The position numbers and the translations under genes were made by a program. DNA of 64,000 bases from UBA8337 sp965658615 (lineage in GTDB: Bacteria; Pseudomonadota; Alphaproteobacteria; RS24), in contig CBFHSX010000004.1 of the NCBI GenBank assembly GCA_965658615.1, positions 5,861-69,860 of the forward strand. The letters are read 5' to 3'. Below, in pieces: positions 43,226 through 52,112 of this stretch. Below the pieces are notes generated by a model. That model did not search any database and had not been told where the DNA came from. It worked only from the letters and a program-made list of their open reading frames with translations. The first letter of the stretch is position 1, and each line of letters begins with the position of its first letter.

Positions 43226-44074
43226 TTAACGCTTTGCGTCGGTTGGTGCCGCGGCGGCATACATGCCGTCGCTCGATTCGATTTGGGCGTATTCGGCCTC
43301 GGCTTCTTCTACCCAAGCGGCAAATTCCGCTTTGCTGACAACTTCAATGCGAATCGGCATGAAGGCGTGGCGAATGCCGCACAACTCAGAACACTGGCCA
43401 TAAAACGTGCCGGTTTTCTCGGCACGGAACCAAGTTTCGTTCAAGCGGCCCGGTACGGCGTCGATTTTCAGACCAAAAGCCGGCATGGCGAAAGCATGCA
43501 ACACATCGGCAGCGGTCACGACCACGCGCACTGTCGTATCGACCGGCACAACCATGGCCGTATCCGTGGCCAAGAGGCGCGGCTGCGCGCCGCGTTCTTC
43601 GTCAGACAGCATCAGCGAATCGAAAGCGAAATCGCCATGGTCGGGATATTCATAACCCCAATACCACTGATAACCGACCGCTTTGACGGTCATATCGGCT
43701 TCCGGAATATCGCGCTGGAAATAAAGCAGACGGAAGGAGGGAATGGCGATGACCACCAGAATGATGATCGGCACAACGGTCCAGATAACTTCGACCAGCG
43801 TGTTATGGGTGGTTTTGCTCGGCTGCGGATTGGCTTTCGCGCTGAAGCGAACCATCACATAAAGCATCAGGCCCAGAACGAGAACCGTAATCGCGGTCAT
43901 CAGTACCAGCAGGAAATTATTAAAGTCGGTAATCATCGACATGTTTTGTGTTGCGGCTTCCTGAAAACCCAACTGCCACGGCTCAGGCTTATTGGCCAGT
44001 GCCGGTGCGGTAATGCCTGCAAAAGCGGCCAAAATGGCGGCGCTGCGGCGTGCGATTGACTTAAAAAGACCCAT
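43226..44074 (-). CDS. ctaC: Cytochrome c oxidase subunit II
   Basis: Subunit II accepts electrons from cytochrome c at the CuA centre. The 282-residue protein has a signal peptide (about 1-27), two membrane helices (about 52-75 and 93-113) and the CuA ligands H193, C228, C232, H236 and M239 (GQCSELCGIRHAFMPI). The start at 44074 has GGAG nine bases upstream. It is the first gene of the oxidase operon and has no fused cytochrome c domain. Confidence 0.97.
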   Translation of the reverse strand: MGLFKSIARRSAAILAAFAGITAPALANKPEPWQLGFQEAATQNMSMITDFNNFLLVLMTAITVLVLGLMLYVMVRFSAKANPQPSKTTHNTLVEVIWTVVPIIILVVIAIPSFRLLYFQRDIPEADMTVKAVGYQWYWGYEYPDHGDFAFDSLMLSDEERGAQPRLLATDTAMVVPVDTTVRVVVTAADVLHAFAMPAFGLKIDAVPGRLNETWFRAEKTGTFYGQCSELCGIRHAFMPIRIEVVSKAEFAAWVEEAEAEYAQIESSDGMYAAAAPTDAKR

Positions 44075-44214
44075 ATTCTGTCTCCAATTGCGAATGGCTT
44101 GGGACTCACCCCTCATAGATGACCATCTCTATACAACACCCAGCAAAAAAATACAGAAATTCTGACGGCCATGCGACTTTATGACCGCAAAGCGCCCCTG
44201 CACGCTTAAATTCA

Positions 44215-44243
44215 ATTATCGGCCTTGTTTCTAGGCCTTGCAA
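44215..44243 (-). promoter_or_regulatory. Predicted promoter of the cytochrome oxidase operon with a palindromic spacer
   Basis: On the minus strand TTGCAA (44243-44238) and GATAAT (44220-44215) are separated by exactly 17 bases. The spacer GGCCTAGAAACAAGGCC is itself an inverted repeat (GGCCT-7-AGGCC). This would start a leader of about 135 bases before ctaC. On the plus strand TTGTTT and CATATT, also 17 bases apart, could give an overlapping, weaker tldD promoter. Confidence 0.5.
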
Positions 44244-44277
44244 CCGACATATTAGTCTCTCAATCAGGAGAGATATT

Positions 44278-45702
44278 GTGAGCCACGACCCGAAAGACCT
44301 ATTCTTCAACCAAGCCGGACTGGACCTCGAGCAAACCCACGCGTTTACCGAGCAGGCTCTGGCGGCGGCCGATGATGGCGAGCTATATCTCGAATACACG
44401 CTGTCCGAGGCGTTTTCATTTGACGATAACCGGTTGAAAGCGGCGAGCTTTGACACGGCGCATGGCTTTGGCCTGCGGGCGGTGAAAGGCGAAGCGGTCG
44501 GCTTTGCCCATGCAACCGACCTTTCCATGCCGGCGCTGACACGCGCCAGCGCCAGCCTGTCGCCGGTTTTGTCCGGCCATTCGGGCAATTGGGCAGCCGC
44601 ACCGGCTTTGGGAGGCAGCGCGCTGTATATGGCCGATAACCCGCTGGATGGCGCTGAATTTACCGATAAAGTAAAATTGCTGGAAGAGATTAACGCCTAT
44701 GCCCGCGCCAAGGATAATCGTGTGCGGCAGGTCTCCGTATCGCTTTCAGGCGAGTGGCAGGCCGTGTGTATTGTGCGCCCCGATACCGGCCCGCTTTTTG
44801 ATGTGCGGCCTTTGGTGCGCCTCGATGTATCGCTGGTGGTCGGCGAAGGGGAGCGGCAGGAAACAGGCCATTCCGGCCGTGGCGGTCGCGCCAATTACGC
44901 GCAATGGTTGGCACCGGAAAACTGGCAGGCGCAGGTCAATAATGCGCTGAAGCAGGCCGTGACCAATCTCGATTCGATTCCCGCCCCGGCCGGTGAAATG
45001 GATGTGGTGCTGGGCCCGGGCTGGCCGGGCATTTTGCTACACGAAGCCGTCGGCCATGGTCTGGAGGGTGATTTCAACCGCAAAAAGACATCCGCCTTTT
45101 CCGACCGCATCGGCGAACGCGTCGCCTCACCGGGGGTCACCGTGATCGATGACGGCACCATTCCCGATCGCCGTGGCTCGCTGACCATTGATGATGAGGG
45201 CACGCCAAGTTCAAAAACCGTGCTTATCGAGGACGGGATTTTGAAAGGCTATATGCAAGATCGGCTGAATGCGCGACTAATGGGCATGGCCCCGACCGGC
45301 AATGGGCGGCGCGAAAGCTATAATTGCCAACCCATGCCGCGCATGACCAACACTTATATGCTGGGCGGCAATCATGAGCCTGAAGAAATTTTGAGCTCGG
45401 TGAAAAACGGCATTTACGCAACCGCTTTTGGCGGCGGGCAAGTCGATATTACCAGTGGCAAGTTTGTTTTCTCGTGCACGGAAGCGTTTGAAATCAAAGA
45501 CGGCAAGCTGGGCGCACCGCTGAAAGGCGCAACGCTGATCGGCACCGGCCCGGAATCCATGCAGCGCATTTCAATGATCGGCAATGATATGCAGCTCGAT
45601 GAAGGCATTGGCACATGCGGCAAAGCCGGCCAAGGCGTGCCGGTCGGCGTCGGCCAACCGAGCCTAAGAATAGACGGCCTGACGGTTGGAGGGACAGGCT
45701 AA
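44278..45702 (+). CDS. tldD: Metalloprotease TldD
   Basis: TldD forms a heterodimeric protease with TldE (PmbA), which is encoded at 50.7 kb in this window. In enterobacteria the pair trims microcin B17 and degrades CcdA. The zinc motif is HEAVGH at 255-260 (LLHEAVGHGLEGDFNRK). The start is GTG at 44278 with AGGAGAG upstream. Length of 474 residues is normal. tldD divergent from ctaC is a conserved alphaproteobacterial layout. Confidence 0.96.
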   Translation: MSHDPKDLFFNQAGLDLEQTHAFTEQALAAADDGELYLEYTLSEAFSFDDNRLKAASFDTAHGFGLRAVKGEAVGFAHATDLSMPALTRASASLSPVLSGHSGNWAAAPALGGSALYMADNPLDGAEFTDKVKLLEEINAYARAKDNRVRQVSVSLSGEWQAVCIVRPDTGPLFDVRPLVRLDVSLVVGEGERQETGHSGRGGRANYAQWLAPENWQAQVNNALKQAVTNLDSIPAPAGEMDVVLGPGWPGILLHEAVGHGLEGDFNRKKTSAFSDRIGERVASPGVTVIDDGTIPDRRGSLTIDDEGTPSSKTVLIEDGILKGYMQDRLNARLMGMAPTGNGRRESYNCQPMPRMTNTYMLGGNHEPEEILSSVKNGIYATAFGGGQVDITSGKFVFSCTEAFEIKDGKLGAPLKGATLIGTGPESMQRISMIGNDMQLDEGIGTCGKAGQGVPVGVGQPSLRIDGLTVGGTG

Positions 45703-45717
45703 GCGCCTGCAAGCGAA

Positions 45718-45740
45718 GTGGTTTGGCGCAGTCAAACCAC
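45718..45740. other. Perfect hairpin downstream of tldD
   Basis: GTGGTTTG and CAAACCAC form an eight-pair stem with the loop GCGCAGT, starting 16 bases after the tldD stop. There is no T run on either side, so it is a poor intrinsic terminator. It may be an mRNA-stabilising or attenuating stem, or one member of a dispersed palindromic repeat. Confidence 0.55.
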
Positions 45741-45854
45741 GCAGACGCAGCAAGCCCTCCATCTGCTCATGAAGATATGCTAAACCTTGGGGCAAGACCG
45801 GCGTGCCGCCTGCACATAGAGATGGGCGTGCCGGAAAAGTAAGAGACTTGTTGC

Positions 45855-46373
45855 ATGCATTTCATCACCCAACGCCTCATTAACCCGCAGCACCCGCAGC
45901 ATTTCGGCAGCGTGGTGGTTCTCGGCTGGCTGCTGGCCTTTGCGGCCGTATTTCCGACCGTCATTTACCCCAATCATCTGATTGGTACGCTGGCCGGTTT
46001 TGTCACGCTCGCCGCGCCGCTATCAGCGCAGATTTATAGCCTGCGCGCGCTGCTGCCTTTGCGCCGAGATAGAAAATGGATGGCCAATATGATGGCCGCT
46101 CTATGGACACTGAGCTATATCCCCGCCGCCTTTTTATGTCTGAGTTTTGCGCGCTGGCAGGAGGCGATGCACCTGCCCTTGAGCGGTGCGGTGCTGGCGC
46201 TTTTGAGTTTCGGCCTGCTATTCCCCGGCCTCGCGCCGTTTTTCGCTTATGCGATAAACACGAAATTTATCCGCCCGCATGAGGGGCCTATCCGGCTCAC
46301 GGTCGCCGGCCTCCTATTTATTGTCGCTTGGGTGCTGGCCGGTGTCACCGCCGAAATCATCGCTTCGGTTTAA
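45855..46373 (+). CDS. Hypothetical five-helix membrane protein
   Basis: The 172-residue protein has five predicted membrane segments (about 19-38, 43-62, 78-99, 107-131 and 146-169) separated by short basic loops such as RALLPLRRDRKWM. I do not recognise a family. It follows tldD on the same strand after about 150 bases containing the hairpin at 45718 and a repeated GGCGTGCCG. It converges with gshA, stop codons being a few bases apart. Its ribosome site is weak, so the start is uncertain. Confidence 0.65.
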   Translation: MHFITQRLINPQHPQHFGSVVVLGWLLAFAAVFPTVIYPNHLIGTLAGFVTLAAPLSAQIYSLRALLPLRRDRKWMANMMAALWTLSYIPAAFLCLSFARWQEAMHLPLSGAVLALLSFGLLFPGLAPFFAYAINTKFIRPHEGPIRLTVAGLLFIVAWVLAGVTAEIIASV

Positions 46374-46375
46374 CG

Positions 46376-47740
46376 CTAAAATGCCAGCTCTTTATAAATG
46401 CGGGTGATATCGCCGCCCCATGCGGTGCGGTATCTGTCAACCAGTCGCGCCGCCGGGCTTTGGCCGTCAGCGATAATTTGCTGCAAATAGGCCAAGAAAA
46501 CCGTCTCATCGCCGCCTGCGCCATCGCCGCGGGCGCGGTTTTTCAGCCCTTGTTCGGCCATGACCAGAACATCACGCGCCATATCCAAAAGCGTGCCATT
46601 GCGGAACGGCGTGTCCAGCCCCTGCAGCGGCACTTGCCGGCGAAGCGCGTCGCGCTCTTCTTGCGTCCAATCGGCGATGTAAGCCGCCGCTTGGCTTTGC
46701 GTCGCAGCATCGTAGAGCAGCCCGACCCAAAAAGCGGGCAGCGCGCAAAGCGATGACCACGGGCCGCTATCGGCACCACGCATTTCGATAAACCGCTTCA
46801 CTCGGGCTTCGGGAAATAGCGTGGTCAAATGGTCTTCCCAATCATTTTCGGTCGGCAATTCGCCCGGCAGAGCCGGTAATTTGCCGTCGAGAAAATCGCG
46901 GAAGCTCATGCCCAGCGTGTTGACGAATTGGCCATCGCGCATGATGAAATACATCGGAACATCGAGCGCATAATCAACATATTGTTCAAAACCGAAGCCC
47001 TCGTCGAAAACGAAAGGCAGCATGCCGGTGCGCGCGCCATCCGTATCCAGCCAAATCGCTGAACGCTCGGATACGCGGCCGGTCGGCTGGCCATCCTTGA
47101 ACGGCGAATTGGCAAATAGCGCCGTCGCCAAGGGTTGCAGCGCCAGCGCGATGCGCAGCTTTTCGACCATATCGGCCTCCGAGCCGAAATCGAGATTGAC
47201 CTGGACCGTGGCGGTCAAATACATCATTTCCAGCCCGCGCGTGCCCTGTTTGGGCATGTATTTATTCATCAGCAGATAACGCCCTTTGGGCATTTGCGGC
47301 GCTTCGTCCAGCCCCCAAGCGGGCGCATAACCAAGCCCCATATAAGACTGGCCAAGCTCTTGCGCGACGGCTTGCACTTCTTTCAAATGGCCGGATACTT
47401 CGGCGCAGGTCTGATGGATATTCTCCAAAGGCGCGCCCGACAATTCCAATTGCCCGGCCGGCTCCAGCGTCACCGAGCCGCCGCCCTGCGCCGCGTCGCG
47501 CACCAGCCCGACCAGTGTCTCACCTTCATATTTGCCCTGCCAGCCAAACCGCATCAGCCCGCTCAGCATGGCGTGAATACCGTCCGGCCCGTCATAGGGC
47601 AGCGGCGTCATATCCTTGCTGCGATAGCCGAATTTTTCATGCTCTGTGCCGATGCGCCATTGCTCGACCGGTTTGCACCCGGCTTCCATCCAGCGTTTCA
47701 AATCATCGGGGCTGTGCATGAGGGCCGGCGCGTCAGACAT
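46376..47740 (-). CDS. gshA: Glutamate--cysteine ligase (alphaproteobacterial/plant type)
   Basis: This makes gamma-glutamylcysteine, the first step to glutathione. The 454-residue protein belongs to the GCS2 group found in alphaproteobacteria and plants rather than the E. coli type. Marks include WRIGTEHEKFGY (about 33-44), GGGSVTLEPAGQLELSGAPL and SFRDFLDGKLPALPGE. gshB is not in the window. It is in the same direction as rsmE with an 85-base gap between the rsmE stop and the gshA start. Confidence 0.94.
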   Translation of the reverse strand: MSDAPALMHSPDDLKRWMEAGCKPVEQWRIGTEHEKFGYRSKDMTPLPYDGPDGIHAMLSGLMRFGWQGKYEGETLVGLVRDAAQGGGSVTLEPAGQLELSGAPLENIHQTCAEVSGHLKEVQAVAQELGQSYMGLGYAPAWGLDEAPQMPKGRYLLMNKYMPKQGTRGLEMMYLTATVQVNLDFGSEADMVEKLRIALALQPLATALFANSPFKDGQPTGRVSERSAIWLDTDGARTGMLPFVFDEGFGFEQYVDYALDVPMYFIMRDGQFVNTLGMSFRDFLDGKLPALPGELPTENDWEDHLTTLFPEARVKRFIEMRGADSGPWSSLCALPAFWVGLLYDAATQSQAAAYIADWTQEERDALRRQVPLQGLDTPFRNGTLLDMARDVLVMAEQGLKNRARGDGAGGDETVFLAYLQQIIADGQSPAARLVDRYRTAWGGDITRIYKELAF

Positions 47741-47825
47741 GTGTGATCTCCTGCACGCGCAACATGCGACGTGGTGTGCTCAGAATGTAGTGCTGTTTAA
47801 GGCAAACGACAAGGCGGGGCAATGG

Positions 47826-48563
47826 TTACCAATCACCCAATTGCGCTTGCAGGCGCGCCAATGCCGCCACAACGGCCGTATCCGTCCGCAGGATGCGCGG
47901 GCCAAGCGTCAGGCTGTGCGTATCGTCGCGCGCTTTCAGCGCAGCGCGTTCAGCGGCGTCAAAGCCTCCCTCCGGGCCGATCAGAAGCGCCAATTTATGG
48001 CCGTTCAGCTTGGCCATATCGAGCCGCGCTTCGGGCCCGGCTTCTTCGTCGCAAAAGATAATCTGTCGGTCGGGCGGAAAATCGGCCAACACATCGCTGA
48101 GACGTTGCGGCGCCGCGAGGTGCGGCAGGCTCATAATATTGCACTGCTCGGCCGCCTCAATAATATTGGCGGCAAGCTTGTCCAGCTTTATATGTTTGCC
48201 GCCCTGTGTGCGCGCCGTCATCACAGGCACAAGCCGTCCGACCCCCATTTCGGTTGCTTTTTGCGCCAGATAATCGAGCCGGTCCTTTTTCACAGGCGCG
48301 ACCAGCAGCCAAATATCGCCGGCCGCATCCTGAGGGCGGGTCTGTGTCTCGAGTCTCAGGCACACTTGTTTCTTGCCGACCGTCTCCAGCCTGCCGCGCC
48401 ATTCGCCATCGCGCCCGTTAAAGACAAGCAGCGGCGCGCCGACCGCCAGCCGCAGCACATTGCGGATATAATGCGCCTGCTTGGCGTCCATCTCAACCAG
48501 ACCTTTGGCGGTCAAATCGGCAGCGACATGAAGGCGCTGGACTGTCGCATCGGCTCGTGCCAT
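47826..48563 (-). CDS. rsmE: 16S rRNA (uracil(1498)-N3)-methyltransferase
   Basis: RsmE methylates U1498 of 16S rRNA. The 245-residue SPOUT-fold protein has an N-terminal PUA-like part (HYIRNVLRLAVGAPLLVFNG) and the SAM-binding knot LALLIGPEGGFDAAERAAL with LGPRILRTDTAVVAAL. I chose the start at 48563 because GGAG lies six bases upstream; the open frame continues much further into the divergent ubiA region. rsmE immediately upstream of gshA and divergent from ubiA is usual in alphaproteobacteria. Confidence 0.94.
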   Translation of the reverse strand: MARADATVQRLHVAADLTAKGLVEMDAKQAHYIRNVLRLAVGAPLLVFNGRDGEWRGRLETVGKKQVCLRLETQTRPQDAAGDIWLLVAPVKKDRLDYLAQKATEMGVGRLVPVMTARTQGGKHIKLDKLAANIIEAAEQCNIMSLPHLAAPQRLSDVLADFPPDRQIIFCDEEAGPEARLDMAKLNGHKLALLIGPEGGFDAAERAALKARDDTHSLTLGPRILRTDTAVVAALARLQAQLGDW

Positions 48564-48595
48564 GTCATACTCCACACTACTCACACGCTTGTGCC

Positions 48596-49552
48596 ATGAA
48601 AGGGCCATTGGTTTCAATGCCGCAGCAGGATGAAAACGCACCGCAAATGGCGCCGCAGGATACGCAAGGCGCGAATCTGCTGCTGCGCCTGACACCAAAG
48701 CGTTTTCTGCCTTTCGCGCAATTGGCGCGGCTCGACCGACCGATCGGCACATGGCTTTTATTCTGGCCGTGTTTTTGGGGCATGGCTCTGGCACTGGCCG
48801 GCGCGGGCAACTATCCGCCGCTTGTTTTTGTGGCACTGTTCGGTATCGGTTCCATCGTCATGCGCGGCGCCGGATGCACATTTAATGATATTGCCGATCG
48901 CGATATTGATGCAATGGTCGAGCGCACTGCCTTGCGCCCGCTGCCCTCGGGGCGCGTCAGCGTTTTGGGCGCATGGGGATTTTTGCTCCTGCAGGCCTTT
49001 ATCGGCCTCATCATATTGCTGCAATTTAACTGGCTGACGATCGGGCTGGGCTTTGCTTCATTGGGGCTGGTGGCGCTTTATCCGTTTATGAAGCGGGTCA
49101 CTTATTGGCCGCAATTTTTCCTCGGCCTGACCTTTAATTGGGGGGCGCTGGTCGGCTATACGGCGATTGCCGGACAAATCGATGCGGCGGCATTGGTGCT
49201 TTATGCGGCGGGCCTTTTTTGGACACTGGGATATGATACGATTTATGCGCATCAAGACCGCGAAGACGATGCGCTGATCGGTGTGCGCAGCACCGCCCTT
49301 TTGTTTGGCAGCCACACCAAAACCGCCTTGCTGTTCTTTTATGGGGCCAGCCTCACCTGTCTGGCCATTGCCGGCTTTTTGGCGCAGCTTTCCATCCTGT
49401 TTTGGCCGGGGCTGGGGGTCGCCGCCTTTCATCTGCTGATGCAAATCACGCGGCTCAATATTGACGATGGCGCGCGCTGTCTGGCATTGTTTCGCAGCAA
49501 TCGCGACACCGGCCTGATTATTGCCGGCGCGCTACTGCTCGGCGTTTATTAG
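48596..49552 (+). CDS. ubiA: 4-hydroxybenzoate polyprenyltransferase
   Basis: UbiA joins the polyprenyl tail to 4-hydroxybenzoate in ubiquinone synthesis. The membrane protein (318 residues) has the Asp-rich motif NDIADRDIDAMVERTALRPL (near 97-116) and the second motif DTIYAHQDREDDALIGV. About eight membrane helices are visible. The start could also be ATG 48617; neither has a good ribosome site. It uses the product of the polyprenyl synthase encoded at 6.7 kb. Confidence 0.94.
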   Translation: MKGPLVSMPQQDENAPQMAPQDTQGANLLLRLTPKRFLPFAQLARLDRPIGTWLLFWPCFWGMALALAGAGNYPPLVFVALFGIGSIVMRGAGCTFNDIADRDIDAMVERTALRPLPSGRVSVLGAWGFLLLQAFIGLIILLQFNWLTIGLGFASLGLVALYPFMKRVTYWPQFFLGLTFNWGALVGYTAIAGQIDAAALVLYAAGLFWTLGYDTIYAHQDREDDALIGVRSTALLFGSHTKTALLFFYGASLTCLAIAGFLAQLSILFWPGLGVAAFHLLMQITRLNIDDGARCLALFRSNRDTGLIIAGALLLGVY

Positions 49553-49615
49553 GCCAAAACGTCGCCCCGCATGGATGGGGGTGTAACTTGGCGCAAAAAG
49601 GCTTATGTTACCGGC

Positions 49616-50665
49616 ATGGATATGACAGACACGCTTCCGAAAAAGCTGCGCTATCAGGCGCGCGAGATTGTGCGCGACGATAAGGTTTTGGCCAAATTGC
49701 AATCGCGCTCCGACCTTATCGGCTTGGCCCTTATCGCGCATGGCTGGGGCATGATATTCGGTGCCATGGCGCTGTTTTATGTGTTTCCCAATCCGCTGAC
49801 TTTTATACTGGCGATCATGATTATCGGCGCGCGCCAATTGGGCCTCGCCGTTTTAATGCATGATGCGGCGCATAATGCGCTGTTCAAAACGCTGTCTTGG
49901 AACAATTCATTGGCCGATTGGCTCTGCGCTTATCCGCTCATGGCGCGCACCGACGCCTATCGCCGTTATCATTTGGTGCATCATACGCGCACCCAGCAAG
50001 ATGACGATCCCGACCTTATCTTGTCGAAACCGTTTCCGATTACGCGCAAAAGCCTGCGCCGCAAAATCATCCGCGACCTGACCGGCCAGACCGGTTATCA
50101 GCAAAGAAAAGCGCAAATCATCAATGCGCTGGGCAAAAAAGAGCTTGGATTTTTCGGCCGCGTGAAGCATTTCAATCAAAAGCTCGGCGCGGCGATTGTG
50201 ACCAATCTTGTTATTCTCGGCATTTGCAGCGCGCTGTTTCATTGGTCTTATTATCTGATGTTCTGGCTGCTGCCTTTCCTGACCTGGCACATGGCGATTA
50301 CGCGGCTGCGCAATATTGCCGAACACGCTATTGTGCCTGACAATAATGATGCTTTCCGTTCCTCACGCACCACCAAAACAAGCTGGCTCGACCGCCTCGT
50401 CATCGCCCCCTATTGGGTCAATTATCATGTCGAGCACCATCTGATTATGCATGTGCCATGCTATCGCCTGCCGCTATTTCACAAATATCTCAAAAAGCAG
50501 GGGCTTGAGGCGCGTATGGAAACGGCCGAGAGCTATTGGGAAGTGCTGCGCCGCGCCACCGCACGCCCGAACGACGAAGACAAGCCCGGCAATGTCGTCC
50601 ATAATGGCCGTAACCGCCTGAAGGGCACTTTCACCGACGGTTTCGAAGAAACCCCCACCGCCTAG
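49616..50665 (+). CDS. Membrane fatty acid desaturase family protein
   Basis: The 349-residue membrane protein has the three histidine boxes of di-iron desaturases: HDAAH (82-86), HLVHH (119-123) and HVEHH (271-275), between two pairs of membrane helices. It probably introduces double bonds in lipids, but related proteins hydroxylate or desaturate other lipids, so the substrate is open. A start at 49571 is possible; I prefer MDMTDTLPKK at 49616. It follows ubiA by 63 bases and precedes pmbA by 15 bases, so it may be cotranscribed with both. Confidence 0.85.
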   Translation: MDMTDTLPKKLRYQAREIVRDDKVLAKLQSRSDLIGLALIAHGWGMIFGAMALFYVFPNPLTFILAIMIIGARQLGLAVLMHDAAHNALFKTLSWNNSLADWLCAYPLMARTDAYRRYHLVHHTRTQQDDDPDLILSKPFPITRKSLRRKIIRDLTGQTGYQQRKAQIINALGKKELGFFGRVKHFNQKLGAAIVTNLVILGICSALFHWSYYLMFWLLPFLTWHMAITRLRNIAEHAIVPDNNDAFRSSRTTKTSWLDRLVIAPYWVNYHVEHHLIMHVPCYRLPLFHKYLKKQGLEARMETAESYWEVLRRATARPNDEDKPGNVVHNGRNRLKGTFTDGFEETPTA

Positions 50666-50680
50666 AAAACTGGAAATACC

Positions 50681-52018
50681 ATGTCTGATGCCAATCTCGA
50701 TCTGGCACAAAAACTTATCGCGTTAACGCTCGCCGCCGGGGCCGATGCGGCCGACACAATTGTCAGCGACAGCGCCTCTTTGAGCCTTTCATGCCGCATG
50801 GGCGAATTGGAGGATTGCGAGCGCGCCGAAAGCCGCGATGTCGGCTTGCGCGCCATGATCGGACAAAAACAGGCCTTTGTCTCCGGCTCAGCCGTCGATG
50901 AAGCAGCGCTTAAGAAATTGGCACAACGCGCCGTCGATATGGCGCAAGCCACGCCCGAAGATCGCTATTGCGGCTTTGCCCCGAAAGACCGTCTGGCCAC
51001 TGACCTGCCCGATTTGGATATTGCCGACCCGCATGAGCCCAGCGCCGATGACCTTCTGGCTATGGCGCAGGCCTGCGAAGCCGCCGCGCGCAGCGTTGAC
51101 GGCATCACCAATTCAGAGGGTGCCGGTGCCGGTTGGGGGCAAGCCACCACCGCATTGGCAACCAGTGACGGCTTTGCCGGTGCCTATACCAGCACCAGCT
51201 TTTCGGTCAGCTGCGCCGTGATTGGCGGCGAAGGCGACGCGATGGAGCGCGATTATGCCAGCCATTCGGCGCGCTATCTTGAAGACCTCGACGCGCCCGA
51301 AGCCATTGGCCACCGCGCCGGTACGCGCACGATTGAGCGCCTCAACCCGCGCAAAATCGAAAGCACCAAGGCCAATGTGGTGTATCACCCGCGCGTTTCG
51401 GCCTCGCTGCTCGGCCATTTGGCGGGCGCCATCACCGGCACCTCAATTGCGCGCGGCACGTCTTTTTTGCGCGATGAGATGGGCAAGCAAATCATGAGCA
51501 ACGCCATTACTGTTTGCGACGACCCGCTTATGCCGCGCGGCCTGCGCTCGGCGGGATTTGACGGCGAGGGTGTCGCTACCGGCAAATTGACGCCTGTCGA
51601 GGACGGCGTCCTGCAATGCTGGTTTCTGGACAGTTCATCGGCCCGCCAGCTTGAACTGGAAACAAATGGCCGCGCCGCGCGCGGTGCCGGTGGCCCGCCC
51701 GGCCCGTCGCCGACCAATTTATACATGCAGGCCGGTAATGTCTCGGTAGCCGATATGCTGAAGCAAATCGACACCGGCTTTTATGTTACCGAACTTATCG
51801 GCATGGGCGTTAATGGCGTAACCGGCGATTACAGTCGCGGCGCGTCGGGCTTTTGGATCGAGGGCGGCGAGATCGCCTATCCGGTCAGCGAGATCACCAT
51901 CGCCTCAAATTTAAAAGACATGTTCATGCATATGACCCCGGCTGATGATCTGCAATTCCGCCGTGGCGTTAACGCGCCGACCGTTTTGGTCGAGGGCATG
52001 TCGCTGGCCGGGCTGTAA
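50681..52018 (+). CDS. pmbA: Metalloprotease subunit TldE/PmbA
   Basis: This is the non-zinc partner of TldD. The 445-residue protein lacks the HExxxH motif, as expected, and has the family segments GRAARGAGGPPGPSPTNLYM and IGMGVNGVTGDYSRGASGFW. The usual ending region (FRRGVNAPTVLVEGMSLAGL) is present. Both halves of the protease lie in this window, about 5 kb apart. It lies upstream of the lipid A transport operon, a common alphaproteobacterial neighbour. Confidence 0.95.
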   Translation: MSDANLDLAQKLIALTLAAGADAADTIVSDSASLSLSCRMGELEDCERAESRDVGLRAMIGQKQAFVSGSAVDEAALKKLAQRAVDMAQATPEDRYCGFAPKDRLATDLPDLDIADPHEPSADDLLAMAQACEAAARSVDGITNSEGAGAGWGQATTALATSDGFAGAYTSTSFSVSCAVIGGEGDAMERDYASHSARYLEDLDAPEAIGHRAGTRTIERLNPRKIESTKANVVYHPRVSASLLGHLAGAITGTSIARGTSFLRDEMGKQIMSNAITVCDDPLMPRGLRSAGFDGEGVATGKLTPVEDGVLQCWFLDSSSARQLELETNGRAARGAGGPPGPSPTNLYMQAGNVSVADMLKQIDTGFYVTELIGMGVNGVTGDYSRGASGFWIEGGEIAYPVSEITIASNLKDMFMHMTPADDLQFRRGVNAPTVLVEGMSLAGL

Positions 52019-52112
52019 GCCCCCCTCTTTAAAAGCCAAATAGGAAGACGCGCCGAAAAATGGCCATAATGTGCTATAAATTCGAATCTGAGGGATTGAA
52101 AAGAGGGCAATT

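Noticed and set aside
52074..52079. TATAAA as an msbA promoter -10
   Set aside because: No -35 of any quality lies 16-18 bases upstream, so it is not listed as a separate promoter.
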